A stretch of 64,000 nucleotides of DNA. It comes from Microcebus murinus. Taxonomy: Eukaryota > Chordata > Mammalia > Primates > Cheirogaleidae. The position numbers and the translations under genes were made by a program. The notes under the pieces were generated by a model that saw nothing but the letters and a program-made list of their open reading frames with translations, ran no database searches and was not told the DNA's origin. Below are positions 11,775 to 23,012 of the stretch, piece by piece. The stretch is from positions 101,172,014-101,236,013 of the forward strand of contig NC_134136.1 in NCBI RefSeq assembly GCF_040939455.1, read 5' to 3'. Positions within the stretch are counted from its first letter, which is position 1, and every line of letters begins with the position of its first letter.

Positions 11775-13161
11775 GGAATTGTTTTGTGATATAATATTTT
11801 TAGTGAAGATTTCATTTTGTTAGTTTTAGATTTCCTAATGACCTTTTACCCTTTGGTTTACATGTTTATTAGATGGTTTATTTTAGACTTTAATGCAGCA
11901 GATAGACTATAAATAATAATCTGCATGCATACATGTTATTAAAAAAATTAGTTATGTTAATTTAATGGAAGGAAAATCAAAGATAACAAAAATATATTAA
12001 AATCAAGAGAATTAAGAAGTTTGTTTAATGAGCTTTTAAATTTTCTTCTGTATTATATGACACCAAAAAATGGGATTCTCCTTAGGATACAGAGAAGATG
12101 AACATCCAATAAACTCATCTATTCCTTAGGCATTTCCTTTCTGCCCATTAAGGCATTTATGCTCTCACCTGTTTCTTTCCCAAATTGGTTTTATGCCTCA
12201 TTGAATTATATATTAATAATCATGCAGTTAGAAACTTCTCATGCATAGCGTCTTTTCTCTCTCCCTTTAAAGGCACGTATTTGACTCAAGCAGGTTTTGA
12301 ATATTCAGGCATCTGCATAAAAGTTTTATTTGTTTCTCTCATTCCCAACTAATTGAATTAGCATCCTTGTATTAAGATCTGAGATTTGCTAAGAACTCTC
12401 TACACCCCTACTTGTAAATATAATAAAAGTTGGAAAGGCTGCAGAATGTATTTTTGATTGTTCAAACTCAGCCTGGGATGCCAGTTAATCTGATGATGGC
12501 CTATAAAGAATTGCAAAAATGAGATAAATACATTGAATAGTTAATATAATAAAGTTCTCAGGACAAAAAGTAAATGACTGCAGCAACGAGATAGCTTTTT
12601 CTTGTCTTTTCAAACAAAATGCTTTAGAAATCCAACCATACTTCCTATGAATGGGAATATTTTGTTGGAAGAGAAAAAGGAATTGGAAGAAAAGAAAGAA
12701 AAGGTCCAGCTTAAAAAGTCATTTTGAAGACTTTTTCTCTGAGATTTACTTGTTCTGGGAACCTGCTTCTTCAACGTACAGGAGGCTACCAGTCAATAAG
12801 CTATCCTAATATTCTGTTTACCAAATGGTTTCCATTTTAATATACCTGATTGCTGGAGTCTAGCATTTATGACTTGAAGCAGAGGCATAATGGAGGCACA
12901 GCAGGAAGGGTACCAGTTTCTATCTCACAAAGCTCCCCCTTGGCCACTTTTCTACATGATTTTTACTGGGCTAATAGGTGGTGAGAATAAGCTACTCTTA
13001 ATATGTTATTATAATGACTCTGTGGTAAGAGGGCTTGTTTTCAGTGCCTAACAGTTATTCCTAGAAGTACTGGGAATGGGAGAATGTGTCAATCTGTCAA
13101 ATATTTCCTGAAAATAATTTTCTAGTTTTTAAGAGTCACCCGAGGATGCACAAAAGTTTTC
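11775..13161. other. Unassigned sequence
   Basis: AT-rich, with a purine-rich patch at 12668-12705. Nothing recognisable as gene or repeat. Confidence 0.4.
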
Positions 13162-13310
13162 TTTTTCTCTTGTCTATTTTTTGTTATTGTGGTAAACATA
13201 AAATTTACAATTTTAATCATTTTAACTGTGTAATTCAGTGGCATTAAGTACATTCACAATGTTTTGCAACCATGGCCACTACCTATCTCCAGAATTTTCT
13301 TATCATCCTG

Positions 13311-13519
13311 TTACTGAAAACTCGGCTACTTGTCCACAAGGCTGAAGAAGAATAAGGACAAGCAGTTTGAGGAGGAAGGATTGGCACCACCTGGGAGTTT
13401 TAACAAAAGACTTAAGCTGCCTCAGGGATGCAGGCCAGGCTGCGGTTCCCAAAAAGAGTGGGGGAAGTTTTAAGGACACAGAAAATCTCTTTGCCATTTT
13501 TTTTTTTCAGGGCATTCCC
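13311..13519. mobile_element. Unidentified ~200-bp insert in L1M
   Basis: GC-richer sequence with a T run at 13499-13509 interrupts the L1M alignment. The short flanks 'cctgttac' and 'tctgttat' could be a decayed duplication. Open frames cross it on both strands, but I do not recognise the product. A small retrocopy or an unfamiliar SINE are both possible. Confidence 0.4.
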
Positions 13520-13659
13520 TCTGTTATAATCCCAAACAGAAAACTCATACACATTAAGCAATAACTCTCATTTCCCTCTCCTGCCATTCCCTGGCAACCC
13601 CCATTCTACTTTCTGTCTCTATGAAATTGACTATTCTAGATACTTTATATAAGTGGAAT

Positions 13660-14101
13660 TGTTAGAGCCGGTTTCCTTCAGCCCCAGGAACAGAGAGGCA
13701 GAATCGCTGAGGCTGCAAAGCACAAAGAAGTTTATTGGCTAGCTCGAGCTAGGGTCCTGGTCCCAGAGCACCAACGCGGTGGCCTCTCTACAAACCAGGA
13801 CCCAATCCTGGGTTGGGTCAAGCTTTTATAAGTCAAGCTTTTATGCGTTTCTGCAAGTTATCCCCGCTGGGTACACCTCCCCCCCCCCTTAGTCCATTGG
13901 TTCCTTTAAAAGTGGCTGATCAGGTTGGCTCCTGATTGGCTCCTTCAAAAGCGGCACGTGTCATTTGGGGAAGGGTGTTGTTACTTCAGTAACTTCAGGA
14001 AAGGGTGTAGTAGGCGAAGTTTCAGGGATACGGAAATTTAGGCTTACTCCAGGAAGTGCAGCCTGTCGTGGAATCACTCCTGCTCTCATTTCTATTTTAC
14101 A
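13660..14101 (-). mobile_element. Solo LTR of a class I endogenous retrovirus
   Basis: A 442-bp unit with plus-strand ends TGTTAGAGCC and CTATTTTACA, that is TG...CA in either orientation, is flanked by the exact 4-bp direct repeat GAAT (13656-13659 and 14102-14105). Read on the minus strand, a polyadenylation signal AATAAA (complement near 13730) lies close to the 3' end. Removing the unit restores the L1M sequence. The 4-bp duplication fits the gammaretrovirus-like class I group. It is not the same family as the neighbouring provirus LTRs. No internal genes remain, as expected after LTR-LTR recombination. Confidence 0.85.
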
Positions 14102-14234
14102 GAATTCTGCAATATTTGTCCTTTTTGTCTGGCTTATTTTACTTAGCATAATGGTTTTAAGGTTCATTCATGTATATATCAGAATTTCATTCCTTGAAAT
14201 AAATGAATATTACATTGTGTGCGTATATGTGTGT

Positions 14235-14258
14235 GTATATATATATATATATATATAC
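14235..14258 (+). repeat. (TA)n microsatellite
   Basis: TA run following a TG-rich patch, inside the L1M segment. Confidence 0.9.
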
Positions 14259-14323
14259 CACATTTTTTTATCCATTCATTCAACAGTGGACATTTGAGTC
14301 GCTTTCATCTTTGGGCTATTGTG

Positions 14324-14846
14324 TGAAGGAGCTCAGGAAATTTCACACCAAAATATGACTCCTTAGTAGAAGGAGTATTTTCAATTGCAGACCCCTCAAG
14401 ATCAACAAAGCATTGGAAGGGGCTTTTCCTCTATTTGCATAAATTGGACTGACTGATCAAAAGATCAAAGGGAGCAGTTGACTTTCCTTCCTCTTCCTGT
14501 TATTTCAATATTTTGCAGAATGCTACCAGACCTGGCCCAAATCATTTTAAACCTAATACCTATCTCTGAGGTTAATTTATAAGTCAATCTGTTTCCCCCA
14601 TCCATTCATTCTCCCTAGCAATTTGTTATGGCCCCTAAACAGAATTACTTATACTCCTCTTTTTCTCCCTTCTCTCTAAAAAGCGTATACAAATATCTAA
14701 ACTTCATTGGGATATTGGGTAATCACTCTGTGATTCTCCCCAAGTGCATAGTAAATAAATCTTTCTCTCAGTAGTCTGCCTTAATTGTGAGTTGATCTTT
14801 CAGCAAACTTTCTGGGGGAAAGGGCAAGTTTCCCTTCACCCCTACA
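14324..14846 (+). repeat. 5' LTR of the provirus
   Basis: Begins TGAAGGAGCTCA and ends CACCCCTACA. AATAAA is at 14754-14759, about 90 bp before the LTR end. It aligns end to end with the 3' LTR. The LTR would have carried promoter, enhancer and polyadenylation functions; none can be assumed active. Confidence 0.9.
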
Positions 14847-14870
14847 ATTTGGAGTAGAAGGCAGAATCTC
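14847..14870 (+). other. Expected primer-binding-site position, unassigned
   Basis: The sequence right after the 5' LTR reads ATTTGGAGTAGAAGGCAGAA. The TGG at 14850-14852 is where a tRNA-complementary site would start, but the following bases do not match a tRNA 3' end that I can recall. It may be mutated. Confidence 0.35.
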
Positions 14871-14955
14871 AAAGCCATTCTGCTCTCCTGAGAGCCACAG
14901 TGAGTAAAATCAAAACTCCAACCAGCTGACCAGCTGGCAACACAATAAGATCCCA

Positions 14956-15262
14956 TTTTTTTTTTTTTTTTGAGACAGAGTCTTGCTCTGTCTCCCGGCT
15001 AGAGTGCCATGGCATTGGCCTCGCCTCAGCCTCCTGAGTAGCTCTGGGGCTACAGGCATGCGCCACCATGCCCAGCTAATTTTTTTACATATATATATAT
15101 ATATATATATATAGTTGTCCAGCTAATTTATTTCTATTTTTTTAGTAGAAACAGGGGTCTTGCTCTTGCTCAGGCTGGTCTCTGAACTCCTGAGCTCAAA
15201 TGATCTGCCTGCCTAGGCCTCCCAGAGTGCTAGGATTACAGGTGTGAGCCACCACACCCAGC
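14956..15262 (-). mobile_element. Alu SINE in the provirus leader
   Basis: Minus-strand dimeric Alu: T tract at 14956-14971, then 'gagacagagtcttgctctg', ending in the complement of the 5' start near 15262. A (TA)n expansion sits at 15091-15112 in the linker between the arms. It is younger than the provirus it interrupts. Confidence 0.92.
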
Positions 15263-16379
15263 TTGGTTTTCCTCTTTCTGTGGGCTCTGGTTGAGTAGAC
15301 ACTAAAACATCATTGTCCTTTCCAAATTTAAGATTGATGAGAGAAGTTTTTGTGAGTTACAATTCTTGTGAGCTATTCTGGTACTGATATATACATATGT
15401 TTTCAGTACTTTGTGGTATGAACATTCATATCGTTATATTCCATCTCCTCTCAGAAATAGTTTTTATTATTGTTGTTATTGTTGTTCTTTTTTTTTTTGG
15501 TGACTGCCTTTCTGTGTTGTTTTTGTCATAAGGAGGATTACCATAGGGTAGAACTCAGGCCTAGTGCCCTGTAAGCCCAGTGGTCAAGCTGGCCCTGCAG
15601 GTTAGCCAGTTACGTGGTTCTGGCTAGACTGGTGTGTATTTAAGACAAACTTTGCTGCAGGTCCCAGAAAACAAAAACGGTATGAGGTTTCCCTCTCATC
15701 CTGTTTCATGTACCTGAGCTTGTCTTGTGACTGAGCGGGAATTCTCTCCTCAGTCTTTGCCATCCAGGAGGCCATGTTTTTTGGGAATACGTCAGGCAGC
15801 CAATCTGAAAAGATTGGGAGTCCAAGACACATAAGATTCTAAGCAGCACACTCTTTGTACCAAACATGTCAAGCTCTGGGGGAAGTCTTAGTCTTAAAAT
15901 GTCCTACCCTGTTTGTTACCTTGTCTATTTCTGAGAGTGAGTTTTTGAGAATCTTGGAAACTGCCTTCTCTGTGTCCCCTCCAGGCTAACCCTGGAAAGT
16001 TACTGTTGCCGCCCAACTGGGTGTATTGCCCCCTGCACAGAGACAAGCCAATGAATGTACTGAGACAGTCTGGATTGTAATGGAGAAAGAGTTGGGTGGC
16101 AACATTGCCACCTGGGTTTTCTATGAAGAGGCATTGGATTGAATCACTTTTGGAATAAATATACCATTGAGATTAATGACCAAAAGACAGATCCCTTAAA
16201 TTAAATGACTTCTAAATACTTTTAAAATAAGTTTTAGAGATCTCTTATTCGAAACAATTACCTTATTTGTATTGAGAAAAATTAGATTAAAAAAAAAGAC
16301 ACATAATGATGTGGCTAGCCTTAAAGATTTCCTTATCAAAACTGAAAAGTGAATATCTGATCTAAAACAATGATTAAAA
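15263..16379 (+). other. Provirus leader sequence, non-coding
   Basis: Moderately GC-rich sequence (for example around 15540-16100) between Alu insertions. No gag-like frame was found; it may be an unusually long leader or other material inserted in the provirus. Confidence 0.4.
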
Positions 16380-16389
16380 ATATCCTTGA

Positions 16390-16715
16390 GGCCGGGCACG
16401 GTGGCTCACGCATGTAATCCTAGCACTCTGGGAGGCTGAGGCAGGCGGATTGCTCCAGGTCAGGAGTTCGAAACCAGCCTGAGCAAGAGCGAGACCCCGT
16501 CCCTACTATAAATAGAAAGAAATTAATTGACCAACTAATATATTTAGAAAAAAGTAGCCGGGCATGGTGGCGCATGCCTGTAGTCCTAGCTACTCGGGAG
16601 GCTGAGGCGGGAGAATTACTTGAGCCCAGGAGATTGAGGTTGCTGTGAGCTAGGCTGACGCCACGGCACTCACTCTAGGCTGAGCAACAAAGCAAGACTG
16701 TCTCAAAAAATATAT
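16390..16715 (+). mobile_element. Lemur-type Alu SINE in the provirus leader
   Basis: Complete dimeric Alu with the 'ctaggctgacgccacggc' segment. It is flanked by the direct repeat ATATCCTTGA (16380-16389 and 16716-16725). It inserted after the retrovirus. Confidence 0.95.
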
Positions 16716-16761
16716 ATATCCTTGAACACTATCACTGTGGGAATAATAGCAGGGGACAATT

Positions 16762-16833
16762 GACCTTGTAGCATAATAGTTAAGGTTCTGTGCTTTTACC
16801 TTAGCAGCCTAGGTTTGATTCCTGGGCAGGGAA
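16762..16833 (+). tRNA. tRNA-Glu-like pseudogene inside the provirus
   Basis: A 72-bp stretch follows a tRNA-Glu pattern. The B-box-like GGTTTGATTCC is at 16812-16822, and the T stem (CTAGG with CCTGG) pairs fully around a 7-base loop. The anticodon stem pairs at four of five positions around the loop CTTTTAC, whose central triplet is TTT where tRNA-Glu would have TTC or CTC. The A-box region reads TAGCATAATAGTTAAGG. The acceptor stem pairs poorly, so this is a pseudogene. It lies in the non-coding leader, with no obvious duplication around it. It may be retrotransposed or captured by the retrovirus. Confidence 0.55.
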
Positions 16834-17204
16834 TGAGCTTGTTCTGGTTTAGTATTTGTGTAATTTTCACCATTCATTGATTCTCTTCTATTCCATGCAC
16901 AGCTTTTGCTTTCTCGTATTCTGTACAGACATATGGGGCTTTTGGGTATTTATGTTTGAATGCTCAGCTGAAAGTTGGGGCCCTAGAAAATATGACTGGA
17001 CAAAATTGTGGTGTTCACCTCATTTATGGCTACTGAGGCTCTTCCTTCTTTGAGCTGTTTTTGGATGGCTTTTCTAGATCTGGTAAAAACTGTTCTCCAC
17101 CTCTTTAAAGACACCTCTTGCTTCTTGGATTAAGTTGTAATCTTGGTTAAGACTTATTAGTTTCACTTAAAAGGATATTTTAGTTTAAAAGTTCAAAAGC
17201 AAAA

Positions 17205-17515
17205 TGTCAGTTGTTTGTCCCTGCTAAAGTTTGCTCTACTCATCTTCACTCCTTTCTACTCCTTGCTCCTTGCCAATCATAGAGTTTGGGCCAATCAAAA
17301 GCAGCCAACTGTTCAAACTCTATTTAAGTTAGGCCAAGGCTGAGCTGTAACCAATCCAGCTGTTTCTATTTTCTGTATGTCACTTTCTCTTTTCTATCCA
17401 TGAATCTTCCCAGCATTAGAGTCTCTCTGAACCTGTTCTAGTCCAGCTGACCAATTTGTGAATTGCTCTTGGCTCAATTAAAATGTTAAATTTATTATAA
17501 TTTTTGTCAAATGGG
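17205..17515 (+). repeat. LTR-like segment within the provirus
   Basis: The piece contains 'gctgtaaccaatccagctgt' and 'attgctcttggctcaattaaaatg', which resemble the 3' half of another class I LTR (CCAAT-type motifs, then a late A-rich signal). Its borders are not clear. It could be a second solo LTR inserted in the leader, or recombinant provirus sequence. Confidence 0.4.
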
Positions 17516-17869
17516 TTTTGAGATAGAACCCCCAGAGACCCTCAAAAGTGTTGAGGGTCTAAGTGAAGTACCTGCTGGATCTGTTGTGTTTTGCTCTCTC
17601 ATTGCAACTGAAGTTTGTGGGTAAGTTTGCCCTGAGATTCCAAAGTGCCACAGACTTGTGTTTTGAGCTTTGAGCAAATTTTGATCCTGAGTTCAGAAGT
17701 TGTGATAGAATCTAAACTAATTATGGGATCAAATTGGATCTGATAATTAATTTGCTTAGATTCCAGTTAGAGACCTCAAATGCCTGGGTCACACAGAAAC
17801 TAACAGAAAATGGCAATACTATAGAGGGTATGAACTCCAGCTTTCAGGAATTTTCAGAGATTTTTTTTT

Positions 17870-17965
17870 TTTTTTGAGACAGAGTCTCACTTTATTGCCC
17901 AGGCTAGAGTGAGTGCCGTGGCGTCAGTCTAGCTCACAGCAACCTCAAACTCCTGGGCTCAAGCC
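17870..17965 (-). mobile_element. 5'-truncated Alu fragment
   Basis: About 95 bp of the Alu 3' end on the minus strand is flanked by CAGAGATTTTTTTTT (17855-17869 and 17966-17980). The duplication shows it inserted already truncated. Confidence 0.88.
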
Positions 17966-18599
17966 CAGAGATTTTTTTTTGTCTTCTATCCTTTTGTTTG
18001 TTTTTGTTGTGCTCTTTGGTAAGGAAAAATCATTGCCTAAGTTGATCATGGAGATCTGAGAACCAAAGCCAAGACTGAAGGTGAAAATAGGACTCTTAAT
18101 TTCTGAAAAACCAACTACTCTACTTTTTGGCTGTGTCTACCTATATATGTATAAGTATTAGGCCCTAGAAGCAGCAAACACTTACCGATGTGACAAAATC
18201 TTACTAAAGGCAAAACTGTTGTCCAGCTAGCAATTGCTTAAAACAGTAAAATAGGTAATTAAAAGATTGATAGCCTAAATAAAAGAAAATAATATTATTT
18301 AAGAGCCAGAAAATAAAAATTCTTTGTAAGAGCTATTAGAATTACTTCTGTTTGTATGTCTATATGTCTATGCACCTATATATGTCATTCTGGTTGTGAT
18401 ATTTTACTACCAGAATATATGAAAGAGCTATAATTAATTAGCTTTAAAAATAGTAAGTGCTTAAATCAAATATTTATCAAGAAGATAAAAACTAACTCAA
18501 ATGAGTTTTAGTTAATGTAATTTTCAGAGTACAGTAATTGACCTCTGCTCAACTTTCTTTTCAATTATGTTGCACTTTGATTCACAATTTCTCTTTCCG

Positions 18600-20125
18600 T
18601 TCACCTTTAGAGGGTGATAGTTACAGTGGAGCTGAATACCTTGGAGGTACTGTGGGTCTCCTTCAACATCCTGTCAAATTCTCTAAGCTGATTTAGACTC
18701 TACAACCTTTACCCAGAGATCCACTGTTGCTCAGTACCTGTTTAGTATGCTGATGATCTTCTGCTCCGTAAAAAGGGTGCTCTCTTAGACTCATTCTTTT
18801 AAGGACTTTAGCTGAATGAGGCCATAAAGCCTCTAAGTCTGGACTCCAGGAGTAGAGATAACTGTTATTTACTTAGGAAATGAAATATCTCAGGGCACTC
18901 AAAAGCTTACCCCAAAATGCCTTGAGTCAAATTTGTTCTAACCGTCACCAGAGCTTGCACATTGGCAAAAGGAAAAGCTACCGCTATTTACACAGACTTC
19001 AAATATGCCTTTTGGAGTTGGCCATGACAGTTGGCACAATTTAGAAATCTCATGGTTTCTTAATTTCTCCTGACACTCCTATTGCCAATGGGCCTATAAT
19101 TGTTGTCCTATTACAAGCTATTCACCTTCCTTCTAAGATTGCTATTGTTCATTGCCCAGCCCACACTAAGGAAACGGATACTGTGCCCTAGAAAATGGTA
19201 AAACAGACAGGGCTGCTAAATATGTGGCCAAATAACCCTCCTTAGCCTTGTTTTCTACTCAGTTTATCACCCTATCCTTACCCCTGTCTGATATTATTGA
19301 TCATCAGGGTAATGCCCCTTAATCAGAGAAGGATAGGTGGATACAAGATGGTGTTAAACAATTATAAGATAAAATTGTATATTGGGCCAAACAGACTCCC
19401 TAGGCCCCTTTTCTTTTAACTTTTTGATGTATACTTACTTCCTATCACATGGGGCATATGTGCAAACGGGGAATAATTAAGAAAAAAAAATATATATATA
19501 TAGCCCTGGGATGTACAGTATCTCTGACCAAATTATTTCCCAGTATGGTACTTGTAAATCTCACCAAATCTCTGGAGGACACTGGCCCCCAAAGTCCTAG
19601 ACTATCCCTTTTTCCACTCAAAATTGATTTTATAAATTTGCCTCCTGCTTTAGGCTTTTCTCACTGTTTGGTTATTGTTTATATGATTAGTGGCTAGACT
19701 GAATACTATCCAACTAAGCATGCTGATGTTACAACTGTGGTAAAGAAATTAGTAACTGAGATTATTACTCATTTTGGTATTCCTTTATGGATTGAGTCAG
19801 ACTAAGGGACTCATTTTAAACCACTTACTTGCAAAGGCTCTAGGATACTCATTAAAATTTCATATCCCATATCATCCCCAACTTGCACTCAGGGCAAGTG
19901 GAATGTAAAAGTCTAGAAATAAAAAGAACTTTGAGAAAAGTCTGTCAAGACACTGGGCTTAAATGGCCAGAAGTATTACCTTTGGCCCTTATAAAAATCC
20001 AGAATGCTCCAATTAGGAGACATGGTTTAACCCCTTTTAAAATAGTGTTCTGTCAGCCCATGCCTAGTGACACCTATAAACCTTCTATTCCTGGACTGAC
20101 TGAACACTATGAGGATTATAAGTGA
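18600..20125 (+). pseudogene. pol: Retroviral pol remnant (RT end, RNase H, integrase)
   Basis: Decayed polymerase gene of the provirus. A YADD reverse-transcriptase motif is encoded at 18746-18757. An RNase H-type YTD motif follows near 18990, and a second RNase H block near 19140-19220. Integrase core remnants lie at about 19620-20120, including an aspartate codon just before an in-frame stop near 19800. The open piece at 19883-20125 is an integrase C-terminal part. Stops and frame shifts occur throughout and the RT fingers/palm start is absent, so no enzyme could be made. Confidence 0.75.
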
Positions 20126-20661
20126 GCAATTCAATATCATGCCTAGCTACATACAGGCACTAACTATGCTTGCAGCATATCATCGACAGGTGAAAGGAGC
20201 ATGGTTTCCACCAACTGACAGGCTTTGTCTCCTGTTTGACCAAGACATCGTGTGTATATCAAAGTTTTAGAAGAAGACATGCACCCTCACCTCGCTAGGA
20301 AGGCCCTTATAAAGTACTGTTAACTACCTATGCTGCCATAAAAAATAAAAGAAAAATCCTCCTGCCTTCATGTGAGCCACGCCAAACTACACTGAGACAA
20401 TTGGAGGACAACCCTTACAGGTGACCTGAAAATAAGGATTTCCAGGGCCAGATCCCAGGCCCCTGAGGCAGACGTCTTCACAAAGCAGACCACTTTTTCC
20501 TAAGATTGTAGATCAATAAATCTGATTTTTCATCTATAAATTCCTTTTTTCTTTTAACCTCCTCCCCACCCATGGTCCTTTTTAAACACCTTTTTAAAGC
20601 CTTCCCCTTTGAGGATTGCACATCGCCTTAACCTGTCCCATTCTCCCTCTTATCATCCACT

Positions 20662-22140
20662 ATGACTCTTCTTTCAAATTATGCCTTGCTCTTACTAACC
20701 CTTACCATTTTTCCAGCAGGTCAGGCACAGACCCAGCATCCCTTTATACCAGTCTTTCAAACCCTGGCCACAATGACTGATCAATCTAATAGCCAGTTAT
20801 GCCAACATCTAGACCATGCAAAGAAACCTGAACTCATCTTTGTTTCTGCCATTGTGAGTGCCTGGTGGAACCAGTCCAGAAGATGGACATATGACAAGAT
20901 GTGGCATCTACAACCAGAGAAGAAATATCATGCTGCTTCTCCTGTTGGTGAGTCAACTGGACACAGAAAAACCTCTAGCAGCTCAAGAACTCTCTTTTGT
21001 TCAGGTAAAGTCACTAGAAAGGAATTTTTCCCTCAGCGTTAAAAACAGGGATGATGTTGGATCTTTTCTGAGTGACATACTAGGACAATATTGTGATCAG
21101 ACTTTATGGTTTGATTCCACAGATGGCATTCTTGCACCTATTAGATGGTGTTGACACTAACCCTCATGATGTCAGCGCTTGTCAAATCACCAAATGTTAT
21201 GAACAGCTCACCAGCCAGGCCTGTGAAACTTGGGGTAGTACCTTCACTTCTCTAGTTAAGTTGCCAGACACTATATATGGACAGACCAAAAAGTCTGGGC
21301 TGTCTTGGTTAAGTGACAAAAACAAGCCCTATAACTGCCAGAACCAGAATAAAGGCCTTTAATATTAAATATTAATATTTTTGGGGCTGTTCTATTCCCA
21401 GAGACTGGCAGGGACACATGGAGCTGGAGATGTGGAAGTGCCAATGAAGAAGAAGAGACACAGCAAACTCCAGACTGGGAGGTCATAGGTTCCAACCTGA
21501 CCCTATCTATAAATTACACTGATCTTTCTATTGTGTGTGACACTATACAGGTGGTTCCCATCTAGATGGTCAGGACACTGTGGACTTGGTGATCTGACAC
21601 CCTCTGTTACAGGTACTCCACTTTAAATGCCAGTCAAATTACTAACTTAGGCTCTTTTATCCATAAAATGGTACCAAGCAAACGTACTAGATGTGCTATA
21701 TCACAATTCTAAGTTCTTTTTGGTGTTCAGGACTCTTTGCCTGGCATTCGGAACTCATGAGATTGAAAAGGCAGTTTTGAATCTCTCCATGGTAACAGAA
21801 CAGGAGTTCAGTATCGCCATGCAAGCATTGGGAGCACTTCAATAAGAAGTCAACAGCCTAGCCTCTGCTGTATTTGAAAACTGCTGGATCCTGGATGTCT
21901 GACAGCCCAACTGGGAGGAGCTTGCATGATTATTGGTGAAAATCCTTGCCACCAGGGAGAACAGAGACTGTGATCTACACTTCTTAAAAGACAAGATAAA
22001 TATTCTCCAACAGACTGATGAAGAATGGGAGACTGGTTTAATGGGGTGTGGGTAAATGTGCTTAGATCTCTTCTTTTCTACTTATTTGTTCTCATTCTAA
22101 TCTATGTTCTTGTCTTCCTTTTTAGATCTCTTGTTACTTG
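20662..22140 (+). pseudogene. env: Retroviral env remnant
   Basis: The region starts with an ATG at 20662 followed by a hydrophobic, signal-peptide-like stretch of about 20 residues. It continues through overlapping short frames (to 21042, 21154 and 21362) separated by shifts. Toward the end (21850-22140) a cysteine-containing transmembrane-subunit-like segment and a late hydrophobic stretch can be seen. It sits correctly between pol and the 3' LTR. Several stops and frameshifts make it non-functional. Confidence 0.65.
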
Positions 22141-22200
22141 ACTACTAACCAGTTCTCTTTGTCCAGAGCTATCAATCAGCTTTTAATGTGTGAAACTTCT

Positions 22201-22212
22201 AGACAGGGAGAT
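22201..22212 (+). other. Probable polypurine tract
   Basis: AGACAGGGAGA immediately precedes the 3' LTR start at 22213, the expected location of the plus-strand primer site. Confidence 0.55.
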
Positions 22213-22736
22213 TGAAGGAGCTCAAGAAATTTCACACCAAAATATGATTCCCTGATATAAAGAACATTTTGAATTGCAGGACCCTCAAGATCAACCAAGC
22301 ATTGGAGGGGGTTTTCCCTCTATCTGCATAAATTGGACTGACTGATCAAAAGATCAAAGAGTTCAATTGACTTCCCTTCCTCTCCCTGTTATCTCAATAC
22401 ATTGCAGAATGCTACCAGACCAGACTCAAATCATTTGAAACATAATACTTATCTCTGAGGTTAATTTGCAAGTCAATCTGTTCCCCCATCCATTCATCCT
22501 CCCTAGCAACCCCTTATTTCCCCTAAAAAGAATTATTTACACTGCTCATTTTCCCCACTCCTGTCTAAAAGGCACATATAAATATATCTGAATTTCATTG
22601 GGATATTGGGTAATCACTCTGTGATTCTCCCCATGTGCATAGTAAATAAAGTTTTCTCTTATTAATCTGTCTTAATTGTGAGTTGATCTTTCAGTAAGCT
22701 TTTGGAGGAAAGAGCATTTTTCCTCTCACCCCTACA
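22213..22736 (+). repeat. 3' LTR of the provirus
   Basis: Starts TGAAGGAGCTCA and ends CACCCCTACA, with AATAAA at 22644-22649. It is the diverged partner of the 5' LTR and is followed by the TGTG duplication. Confidence 0.9.
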
Positions 22737-23012
22737 TGTGTATAATGATGCTATGAATATTAGTATACAAATATCTGTTTACATCTGTGCTTTCAATTCT
22801 TTTGAATATATACCTAGAAGTACAATTGCTGGGTCATATAATAATTCTATGCTTAGCTTTTAGCAACCACCATACTGTTTTCCCTAGTGGTGACACTATT
22901 TTATATTTCCATTAGCAATGCACAAAGATTTCAATTGTTCCACATCTTCAACAACACTTGTTAATTTTCTTTTTTTCTTATAATAGCTATTCTAATATCT
23001 GTGAAGTGGTGT

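Larger units (their letters stand above)
14324..22736 (+). mobile_element. Class I endogenous retrovirus, degenerate provirus
   Basis: An 8,413-bp provirus has paired LTRs at 14324-14846 and 22213-22736. It is flanked by the direct repeat TGTG (14320-14323 and 22737-22740), the 4-bp duplication typical of gammaretrovirus-like integration. Between the LTRs are a long non-coding leader with three Alu insertions, a tRNA-like sequence and an LTR-like patch, then a decayed pol remnant (reverse-transcriptase YADD motif to integrase) and a decayed env. No recognisable gag, protease or N-terminal RT was seen, so there is a large internal deletion or replacement. All frames contain stops and shifts. 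The LTRs differ at roughly one site in eight by eye, so it is an old insertion. Confidence 0.88.
13162..23012 (-). mobile_element. Old L1M 3' region, split by three later insertions
   Basis: Four pieces join into one collinear minus-strand L1: 13162-13310, about 13520-13659, 14106-14319 and 22741-23012. The joins are smooth: for example 'ctattctagatactttatataagtgg' runs into 'tctgcaatatttgtcc' across the solo LTR, and 'ctttgggctattgtg' into 'tataatgatgctatgaatat' across the provirus. The plus-strand text matches the complement of the 3' UTR and ORF2 end of old mammalian L1s. The element therefore predates everything inside it. Confidence 0.8.

Noticed and set aside
18746..18757. YADD motif as evidence of an active reverse transcriptase
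   Set aside because: The frame around it is interrupted and the N-terminal RT is missing.
20662..21042. 126-codon env-like frame as a possible domesticated envelope gene
   Set aside because: It is only the N-terminal part. The continuation is frameshifted and stopped, and the pol upstream is equally decayed.
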